From the NCBI GenBank assembly GCA_946480015.1, contig CAMLIL010000075.1, positions 1-29,494 of the forward strand: a stretch of 29,494 nucleotides of DNA, given 5' to 3'. The notes under the pieces were generated by a model, which saw nothing but the letters and a program-made list of their open reading frames with translations, ran no database searches and had not been told where the DNA came from. Shown piece after piece: positions 24,141 to 29,494 of the stretch; the stretch's first letter is position 1, and each line of letters starts with the position of its first letter. Position numbers and translations under genes: made by a program. This DNA is from an uncultured Oxalobacteraceae bacterium (GTDB lineage: Bacteria; Pseudomonadota; Gammaproteobacteria; Burkholderiales; Burkholderiaceae).

Positions 24141-25049
24141 TCAGGGGAAAAACACCTTGTGTGCGAGCAGCCACAGCACAAGTACCGTGAGCATCCCCGC
24201 GGCGCACAGCAGGAGTGCGCCGCGGCGTCTGGCGCCGGTGCGGACGGCGAAGTTGCTGTCGGCCACGGCGGCCCTGGCATGGCGCGCTTCGACCCGGTCG
24301 GCATCGTCCGCGAAGGCGGCCATCAGGGCTTTGTCCGCCAGGATGTTGATGCGGCGGACGATGCCTTCGGAGACGCGCGCGATGTGCCGCACGGCCGCCG
24401 GGCTGAACAGCGCGGGGCCGTTATAGCCCGCCGCGTGCAGGCGGAAGGCGAGGAAGTCCGGGATCACGTCCGCTGGCATGGGCGGTACCGTGAAGCTGTG
24501 GGTGATGCGTTCCTTTAACTGGCGCATGTGCGGCAGGTTCAGGTGCTGGTCCAGCTCGGGCTGGCCGAACAGGACGATCTGCAGCAGTTTATGGTGTGCG
24601 GTCTCGAGATTGGAGAACAGGCGGATTTCTTCCAGCGTATCGAGCGGCATGGCCTGGGCTTCCTCGATCATCAGCAGGACCTGGCGGCCCTGTTCGTGGC
24701 GCGCGATCAGGTCGGCCTGCAGCAGGCGGATGACTTCGTCGGCGCGCCTGCCGTCCGTATCCAAACCCAGTTCGCCCGCGATGGCGTAGGCCACGTCGCT
24801 GCGCGCCAGGGTGGGGTTGGCCAGATAGATCACGTCCACCTGCGCGGGCAGGCGGCTCGCGAGCATGCGGCACAGCATGGTCTTGCCGCTGCCGACCTCG
24901 CCGCTGACCTTGACGATGCCTTCGCCCTGCAGCACGGCGTAGAGCAGGGCGTCGAGGATGGCGCCGCGCGTGTTGCCAGCGTAGAAAAACGCCGGATTCG
25001 GCGTGATGCCGAACGGCGGCTGCTGCAAGCCGAAGTGCTGGTGGTACAT
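24141..25049 (-). CDS. mshM: ExeA-family AAA ATPase, MshM-like
   Basis: This 302-aa ATPase has the family opening MYxxHFGLxxPPF, Walker A GEVGSGKT (residues 50-57), Walker B LLMIEEAQ (125-132) and a C-terminal transmembrane helix (about 278-298). Members such as ExeA and MshM help place or assemble the secretin across the peptidoglycan. The peptidoglycan-binding tail found in ExeA is absent here, as in MshM. I use the ATG at 25049, which aligns with the family start. A TTG at 25058 has a better-placed AGGGA and would add three residues. It is the first gene of the leftward operon and probably acts with the secretin and the TPR protein that follow. Confidence 0.88.
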   Translation of the reverse strand: MYHQHFGLQQPPFGITPNPAFFYAGNTRGAILDALLYAVLQGEGIVKVSGEVGSGKTMLCRMLASRLPAQVDVIYLANPTLARSDVAYAIAGELGLDTDGRRADEVIRLLQADLIARHEQGRQVLLMIEEAQAMPLDTLEEIRLFSNLETAHHKLLQIVLFGQPELDQHLNLPHMRQLKERITHSFTVPPMPADVIPDFLAFRLHAAGYNGPALFSPAAVRHIARVSEGIVRRINILADKALMAAFADDADRVEARHARAAVADSNFAVRTGARRRGALLLCAAGMLTVLVLWLLAHKVFFP

Positions 25050-25149
25050 GGGCTTCAAGGGAGCGATTCCCTGAAGGCATGAGAGCGCAATGCTGAAGTG
25101 GTCATTCCGGACGCGGTCCCATCGAAAGTAGGCGCTGACTGTAGCGCAA

Positions 25150-25166
25150 TGTGTACGGAATACACA
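25150..25166. promoter_or_regulatory. Perfect inverted repeat TGTGTA-N5-TACACA, candidate operator
   Basis: Two perfect 6-bp arms are separated by CGGAA. Total length 17 bp suits a dimeric transcription factor. It lies midway between the two divergent operons and overlaps the leftward candidate -35. No regulator that binds this sequence is identified. Confidence 0.55.
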
Positions 25167-25167
25167 A

Positions 25168-25180
25168 TGGCAGACTGCCA
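25168..25180. promoter_or_regulatory. Perfect inverted repeat TGGCAG-A-CTGCCA, candidate operator
   Basis: A 13-bp palindrome with 6-bp arms around a single A begins one base after the preceding inverted repeat. It could be a second operator or a small hairpin. No T-run follows, so it is not a terminator. Confidence 0.5.
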
Positions 25181-25267
25181 GCTCTGCACAAAATCATTCC
25201 TGACGACAAAATACTACCGTTTCTGGACTAGAATGGGCCGCACGAATGGTTTATGTAGGGGTAGTCA

Positions 25268-26971
25268 ATGGCGCGGCCAGAAAAAGTTCGACTCGGTGAA
25301 ATTCTCGTACAGCAAAAGCTGTTGACCGAGGACCAACTTGGCGCGGCATTGCAAGATCAGAAGCGCACCGGGCGCAAGCTGGGCCGTGTGTTTGTGGAAA
25401 ATGGGTTCGTCACCGAGGAGCAGATCTCGGGGGCGCTGGCCAAGCAGCTCAATATCCCCTACATCAACCTCAAGTTCTACAACACCAATCCCGATATCGT
25501 GCGGCAGTTGCCGGAAACGCAGGCGCGGCGCTTCCGTGCCCTGGCCCTGGAAGACCGGCGCGGCACTTTGCTGGTCGGTATCTCCGATCCGACCGATCTG
25601 TTTGCCTACGACGAAATTGCGCGCCTGGTCAAAAAGCCGATCGAGCTGGCGGTGGTCAATGAAACCGAGGTGCTGGCGACGATCGACCGCATCTATCGCC
25701 GCACCGACGAGATTACCGACTTTGCGCGCGAGCTGGAACAGGATCTGGGCGATACCACGGTCGACTTCGGCACCCTGAGCGCCAACCCGAACCTGGAAGA
25801 AGCGCCGATCGTCAAGCTGCTGCAATCGGTGTTCGACGATGCCACCCAGGTACGCGCTTCCGATATTCACATCGAGCCGCAGGAAACCCGGCTGCAGATC
25901 CGTTTCCGCATCGATGGCGTGCTGCACCTGCAGACCGAGGCCGATATCAAGATCGCCACGCCGTTGGCGCTGCGGCTCAAGCTGATGTCCGATCTGGACA
26001 TTTCCGAAAAGCGCTTGCCGCAGGACGGGCGCTTTGCCATCAAAGTCAAACAGCAACGCATCGATGTGCGTATTTCGACCATGCCGACCCAGTATGGCGA
26101 ATCGGTGGTCATGCGATTGCTGAACCAGGGCGGCACCACCTTGCGGCTCGATGCCATCGGCATGCCGCCGCAGCTGGTGGAGAAATTCCGCGCCATCGTC
26201 GCGCGTCCCAACGGCCTGGTGCTGGTGACCGGCCCGACCGGCAGCGGCAAGACCACGACCTTGTACAGCGCCTTGTCGGAATTGAATTCGGTCGAGAAAA
26301 AGCTGATCACGGTGGAGGACCCGGTCGAGTACCGCCTGGCAGGCATCAATCAGGTGCAGGTCAACGACAAGATCGAGCTGTCGTTTGCGCGCGTGCTGCG
26401 CTCGGCGCTGCGGCAGGATCCGGACATCGTGCTGGTGGGCGAGATGCGCGACCAGGAAACCGCGCAGATCGGCCTGCGCGCCGCCATGACCGGTCACCTG
26501 GTATTGTCGACCCTGCACACCAACGATGCCGCCAGCACGCCGCTGCGCCTGATGGACATGGGCGTGCCGCGCTACATGGTCGGCAGTTCGCTGCAAGCCG
26601 TGCTGGCCCAGCGGCTGGTGCGGGTGATCTGCGAAAGCTGCACCACGCCCTACGACGTCGCGCCGACCGAACGGGAATGGCTGCGCGCCGAGTTGGGCGA
26701 GCGCGCCGAGACCACCCACTTCTTCCATGGCAAAGGTTGCTCGCACTGCAATGGCATGGGCTATCGCGGCCGGACCGGCGTGTACGAGCTGCTGGAAATG
26801 ACGTCGGCGGTGGTCGATGCCGCCAACCATCATGATCCGGCGCACTTCCTCAAGGCCGCCCATGCCGAAATGGCCGGCAATACCTTGCGCCGCCATGCGG
26901 TGCAGCTGGCCGTGCAGGGGCGCACCACCATCGCCGAAGCGATGCGCGTCAGTAACCAGCTCGAGGACTAA
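25268..26971 (+). CDS. mshE: MSHA assembly ATPase MshE with c-di-GMP-binding MshEN domain
   Basis: This 567-aa cytoplasmic motor polymerises MSHA-type pili. Its N-terminus carries the complete c-di-GMP signature of MshEN: the first 24-residue repeat (Arg8 to Gln31) matches RLGxxL-x10-LxxxLxxQ at every fixed position. A five-residue spacer follows, then a second repeat (Lys37 to Gln60). In Vibrio cholerae MshE these repeats bind c-di-GMP and stimulate pilus formation. The motor has Walker A GPTGSGKT (322-329), VGEMRD (390-395), TGHLVLSTLHTND (408-420) and zinc cysteines 455, 458, 491, 494. The middle region, LQSVFDDA then RASDIHIEPQE and MPTQYGESVVMRLLNQ, matches MshE closely. It leads the rightward operon, 3 nt before mshG. 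Confidence 0.95.
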   Translation: MARPEKVRLGEILVQQKLLTEDQLGAALQDQKRTGRKLGRVFVENGFVTEEQISGALAKQLNIPYINLKFYNTNPDIVRQLPETQARRFRALALEDRRGTLLVGISDPTDLFAYDEIARLVKKPIELAVVNETEVLATIDRIYRRTDEITDFARELEQDLGDTTVDFGTLSANPNLEEAPIVKLLQSVFDDATQVRASDIHIEPQETRLQIRFRIDGVLHLQTEADIKIATPLALRLKLMSDLDISEKRLPQDGRFAIKVKQQRIDVRISTMPTQYGESVVMRLLNQGGTTLRLDAIGMPPQLVEKFRAIVARPNGLVLVTGPTGSGKTTTLYSALSELNSVEKKLITVEDPVEYRLAGINQVQVNDKIELSFARVLRSALRQDPDIVLVGEMRDQETAQIGLRAAMTGHLVLSTLHTNDAASTPLRLMDMGVPRYMVGSSLQAVLAQRLVRVICESCTTPYDVAPTEREWLRAELGERAETTHFFHGKGCSHCNGMGYRGRTGVYELLEMTSAVVDAANHHDPAHFLKAAHAEMAGNTLRRHAVQLAVQGRTTIAEAMRVSNQLED

Positions 26972-26974
26972 GCG

Positions 26975-28204
26975 GTGCCGTTCTTCGCCTACAAGGGCCG
27001 CAACGCGCGCGGCGACCTGCTGCAGGGCGTGCTGGAAGGCAGCGATAGCGGCGCCGTTGCCGATCAATTGTTTTCGAATGGGGTCACGCCCATCGAAATC
27101 AATGCGACCAGCCGCACCACTGCCGAGCAGGGCGAGTCCTGGTATGCCAGGCTGTTCGAGAAACCGGTGACATCGATGGACGTGCAGTTGTTCAGCCGTC
27201 AATTGCATACCTTGCTCAAGGCCGGTGTGCCCATCATGCGCGGCCTGGCGGGCTTGCAGGAATCGGCCATCAGCAAGTCGTTCGCCAAGGTCATCAAGGA
27301 CCTGCGCGAATCGCTGGACTCGGGACGCGAATTGTCCCTGGCGATGCGGCAACACCCTACCGTGTTCAATAATTTCTACCTGTCGATGGTGCGCGTGGGC
27401 GAGATGACGGGCCGCCTGGAAGACGTGTTCCTGCGCCTGTTCGATCACCTGGAATTCGACCGCGACATGCGCGAGCGGGTCAAGACGGCGATCCGCTATC
27501 CGAGCTTCGTCGTCATCGCCATGATTCTGGCGATGGTGGTGGTCAACATCTGGGTGATTCCGCAATTCGTCAAAGTATTCGCGAGCTTTAATGCCGAGCT
27601 GCCGCTGATGACGCGCATGCTGATTGCCAGTTCGCATTTCATGGTCAGCTATTGGCCGGCGCTGCTGGTTGGCACGATTGCCGCTGCCTTCGGCTGGCGG
27701 CAATTTATCCGCACGTCAGGCGGGCGCATGTGGTGGGACCGGGCTAAGCTGCGTCTGCCAATTGCCGGAAAGATCATCCACAAGGGCACGATGGCGCGCT
27801 TTGCCCGCAGCTATGCGCTGTCGATGAAGAGCGGGGTGCCCATGGTGCAGGCGCTGACGGTGGTGTCGCAAACGGTCGACAATGCCTATTTGTCGTCGCG
27901 CGTGGACCAGATGCGCGATGGCGTCGAACGCGGCGACAGCATTCTGCGTACCGCGGCCAACGCGGGCGTGTTCACCCCCATCGTGCTGCAAATGATCGCG
28001 GTGGGCGAGGAAACCGGTTCGCTCGACGACCTGATGGACGAAATCGCGCAGATGTACGAACGCGAGGTGGACTACGAGCTCAAGACCTTGTCGGCGCAGA
28101 TCGAGCCGATCATGATTGTGTTCCTGGGGGCCATGGTGCTGGTGCTGGCGCTGGGTATTTTTTTGCCGATCTGGGATCTCGGCAAAGCCGCATTGCCGAA
28201 ATGA
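26975..28204 (+). CDS. mshG: MSHA pilus platform protein MshG, GspF/PilC family
   Basis: This 409-aa inner-membrane platform protein starts at GTG 26975, with GAGGA about 9 nt upstream and 3 nt after the mshE stop. It has the two cytoplasmic GspF repeats (about residues 65-190 and 270-390) and three hydrophobic segments (about 177-197, 229-246, 380-401). GAGVPIMRGL matches at domain 1, and VGEMTGRL and VGEETGSL are the paired Gly-Glu signatures. It ends in LPIWDLGKAA, typical of MshG. It anchors the MshE motor and pilin extraction from the membrane. Its stop overlaps the next start (ATGA). The paralogue on the - strand is its closest local counterpart. Confidence 0.94.
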   Translation: MPFFAYKGRNARGDLLQGVLEGSDSGAVADQLFSNGVTPIEINATSRTTAEQGESWYARLFEKPVTSMDVQLFSRQLHTLLKAGVPIMRGLAGLQESAISKSFAKVIKDLRESLDSGRELSLAMRQHPTVFNNFYLSMVRVGEMTGRLEDVFLRLFDHLEFDRDMRERVKTAIRYPSFVVIAMILAMVVVNIWVIPQFVKVFASFNAELPLMTRMLIASSHFMVSYWPALLVGTIAAAFGWRQFIRTSGGRMWWDRAKLRLPIAGKIIHKGTMARFARSYALSMKSGVPMVQALTVVSQTVDNAYLSSRVDQMRDGVERGDSILRTAANAGVFTPIVLQMIAVGEETGSLDDLMDEIAQMYEREVDYELKTLSAQIEPIMIVFLGAMVLVLALGIFLPIWDLGKAALPK

Positions 28205-28719
28205 GACAGATTGCCAACCCGGCAAGGTGGCGCCAGCGCGGCGTGTCCTTGTTCGAAATTGCCGTGGTGGCGATCATCGTGGCGGTCCTGGTGGGCGCCT
28301 TATTGCAGCGCTTGATCAGTTACCGCGCACAGGCCGAACTGGCGCTGGTTGACCACACCGTCAACGTCCTGCGCGGGGCGCTGGCGGTGCAAGTGGCCCG
28401 GCTTCAGGTGCAAGGCCGGGGCGCCGACATGGAGAAGCTGGCCCAACAGAATCCGATGAACTGGCTGACCCAAAAGCCGGCCAATTACGCGGGTGAATTC
28501 TTCGCGCCGGAAGCGTCGGATGTACACGCGGGCAACTGGTACTTCGACAGAAAGACACACATTCTGGTCTATTCGTTAAATTACCAAAATAAATTTCTGC
28601 AAGGAACGCAGAAGGCCCTGAAATACCAAGTAAAATTCGTTGGCCTGTCCCAACAAATCGACAGGTCAAGCAAGCTCAATGCGCCGCGCGCCCTTGCTTT
28701 GATACGAGTCGATGGATAG
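28201..28719 (+). CDS. MshF-like pilus protein with prepilin-type N-terminus
   Basis: This 172-aa protein begins with an ATGA overlap to mshG. After a 14-residue basic leader comes RG/VSLFEIAVVAI, a type III-like signal with Glu at +5 but Val instead of Phe/Met at +1, followed by a hydrophobic helix (about 15-36). The C-terminal part includes NPMNWLTQKP and HAGNWYFDRKT, a Trp-containing segment like that of MshF. In Vibrio, mshF follows mshG, so position and sequence agree with MshF. Whether prepilin peptidase cuts it is uncertain because of the Val. The mature part has no Cys. Its job in pilus assembly is not well known in any species. Confidence 0.78.
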   Translation: MRQIANPARWRQRGVSLFEIAVVAIIVAVLVGALLQRLISYRAQAELALVDHTVNVLRGALAVQVARLQVQGRGADMEKLAQQNPMNWLTQKPANYAGEFFAPEASDVHAGNWYFDRKTHILVYSLNYQNKFLQGTQKALKYQVKFVGLSQQIDRSSKLNAPRALALIRVDG

Positions 28720-28803
28720 ATGTACTGTATTGTGATACGGTAATGTAATTCTGGCGAGCAACTAATTTTACGCCGCAAGACTACCGAATTTTTGGAGAAC
28801 TAC

Positions 28804-29319
28804 ATGAATAAACAATCGCCGCGCAGCATCCGGGGCACCGCACAATCGGGTTTTACGCTGATCGAACTGATCGTCGTGATCGTCATTCTGGGCATTTTGG
28901 CGGCCACGGCCTTGCCGAAGTTTGCCGACCTGGGCGGTGACGCCCGCTACGCCACCGTCAAAGCGGCCAAGGGCGCTCTGGAAGCCACCTCGGCCATGGC
29001 ACATGGCAAATCGCTGGTGGCCGGGACCAGCCCTGCGACGGTCAGCCTGGACGGTACCGTGGTAAATATGACCAATACCTATCCGACCGCCGACGCCACG
29101 TTGGCACCTGTTGCCGGCCTGAGCAGCGAAGACTGGATCATCCAGGCCGGCGTCGGTGGCGGCGCCAACCTGCCTTCCACGGTGGCCGGCGAAGTGGCCT
29201 TCATTCCGAAGAGCCTGACCGGCAACGCCAAGGGCGCGACCTGCTATGTCAAGTACACCCAGGCCGCCGTCAACGGTTCGCCGCAGATCGTCGTGACGGC
29301 CAGCGCGACCAACTGCTAA
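28804..29319 (+). CDS. Major pilin, MshA-like (type IVa prepilin)
   Basis: This 171-aa prepilin starts at the ATG at 28804, preceded by GGAG (28794-28797); a TTG 12 nt earlier is inside that site. The leader is 16 residues long, ending SG/FTLIE, with Phe17 at +1 and Glu21 at +5, followed by a classic assembly helix (IVVIVILGILAATALPKF). The region around residues 40-60, with DAR then KAAKGALEA and AMAHGKS, resembles MshA of Vibrio. Two cysteines, Cys147 and the last residue Cys171, enclose a 23-residue D-region expected to form the surface disulfide loop. A strong terminator follows. It is separated from mshF by 84 nt of AT-rich DNA, so it may also have its own promoter, which fits a highly made subunit. 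Confidence 0.92.
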   Translation: MNKQSPRSIRGTAQSGFTLIELIVVIVILGILAATALPKFADLGGDARYATVKAAKGALEATSAMAHGKSLVAGTSPATVSLDGTVVNMTNTYPTADATLAPVAGLSSEDWIIQAGVGGGANLPSTVAGEVAFIPKSLTGNAKGATCYVKYTQAAVNGSPQIVVTASATNC

Positions 29320-29354
29320 ACGCTGTCGTGCCCAGCGCAGCTGGGAGCCGGAAC

Positions 29355-29387
29355 AAAGCCGCTCGGGTAAAACCGGCGGCTTTTTTT
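29355..29387 (+). terminator. Rho-independent terminator of the mshE-pilin operon
   Basis: An 8-bp stem (AAAGCCGC at 29355-29362, GCGGCTTT at 29376-29383) with an inner CGG/CCG extension across a bulge is followed by a run of seven T residues (29381-29387, overlapping the stem end), 36 nt after the pilin stop. Confidence 0.88.
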
Positions 29388-29403
29388 CATGGCGCTGTCC
29401 CTG

Positions 29404-29494
29404 TTAGCTGTGGATAACTCTGACGCCGGCAGCGCTGAGCAGGAACGCCTCCGGGGTGGCGAGGCGTTGCCTGTCGATGGCCCAGCGCCAGCCG
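29404..29494 (-). CDS. C-terminal end of an unknown convergent gene (truncated)
   Basis: Read on the - strand, the frame starting at base 29493 is open for 29 codons to a TAA at 29406-29404. About nine in ten of its third codon positions are G or C, as in the neighbouring genes, while the competing + strand frame from an ATG at 29389 is clearly poorer and lacks a ribosome-binding site. The visible peptide (GWRWAIDRQRLATPEAFLLS and on to VIHS) is too short to identify. The gene would end 16 nt from the pilin terminator's T-run. Confidence 0.45.
   Translation of the reverse strand, partial: GWRWAIDRQRLATPEAFLLSAAGVRVIHS

Larger units (their letters stand above)
25050..25267. promoter_or_regulatory. 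Divergent promoter region between the two pilus operons
   Basis: This 218-nt spacer must carry the promoters of both the leftward mshM operon and the rightward mshE operon. It holds two adjacent palindromes (listed separately). Leftward, TTGTGT (25167-25162) and TACAGT (25143-25138) with an 18-nt spacer form a weak sigma-70 candidate that overlaps the first palindrome. Rightward, TAGAAT (25229-25234) is a fair -10 without a good -35. TGG and GC spaced 10 nt apart at 25168-25182 recall a sigma-54 promoter, but the match is poor. TAGGGG (about 25255-25260) precedes the mshE ATG as ribosome-binding site. Confidence 0.55.

Noticed and set aside
25168..25183. Sigma-54 promoter before mshE
   Set aside because: TGG and GC have the right 10-nt spacing, but the -12 half reads CAGC instead of TTGC, and the same bases are explained by a perfect palindrome.
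25265..27703. Open frame of 812 codons on the - strand opposite mshE and mshG
   Set aside because: Same artefact: composition is His/Gln/Arg-rich, no family motif, and it covers two well-recognised genes.
29389..29494. New + strand gene starting at ATG 29389
   Set aside because: It starts two bases after the terminator T-run without a ribosome-binding site and has weaker third-position GC than the opposite strand.

Overview
The window is GC-rich, densely packed bacterial chromosome, most like a betaproteobacterium of the Oxalobacteraceae (Massilia, Duganella or Janthinobacterium type). This placement is inferred from gene content: PEP-CTERM exported proteins, an MSHA-like type IV pilus locus, a very large hybrid sensor kinase, and paired acyl-CoA dehydrogenase and MaoC genes. 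No rRNA or housekeeping marker is present to prove it. I saw no tRNA, CRISPR array, insertion sequence, prophage or obvious frameshift.

Left part (1-8.8 kb, all + strand). The window opens inside a tail-specific S41 protease (Prc), closed by a strong terminator. A Pro/Ala-rich exported protein with a PEP-CTERM-like tail follows, also with its own terminator. Next is a tightly packed four-gene CoA operon: two dissimilar acyl-CoA dehydrogenases and two MaoC hydratases, preceded by a perfect inverted repeat that overlaps a candidate -10 box. After a small unknown membrane protein comes a spacer with three copies of a palindromic box. It precedes a lipoprotein SGNH esterase of the rhamnogalacturonan-acetylesterase type and a PEP-CTERM protein.

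Middle and right (8.8-25.05 kb, - strand). One long polycistron reads leftwards: an ExeA/MshM-like ATPase, secretin MshL, a TPR protein MshN, an assembly ATPase (GspE type), a platform protein (GspF type), a PilM/PilN-like protein, a PilO-like protein, a small PilP/MshK-like protein and two prepilin-like proteins. Then come a hybrid histidine kinase (dCache-HAMP-3 PAS-HisKA-HATPase-2 REC-HPt) and a REC-GGDEF diguanylate cyclase. Most junctions overlap by 1-4 nt or are separated by 1-30 nt.

Right end (25.27-29.3 kb, + strand). A divergent operon carries a second ATPase/platform pair (MshE, MshG), an MshF-like protein and an MshA-like major pilin, followed by a terminator. The divergent spacer holds two adjacent perfect palindromes. 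A fragment of a convergent gene lies at the extreme right.

How it may work together (inference): the two divergent operons build an MSHA-like envelope-spanning pilus with two assembly-ATPase/platform pairs but only one secretin. The + strand MshE has a complete c-di-GMP-binding MshEN signature. The linked kinase and cyclase could supply a local c-di-GMP signal. The second ATPase has lost the conserved Arg of that signature, so the two motors may respond differently.
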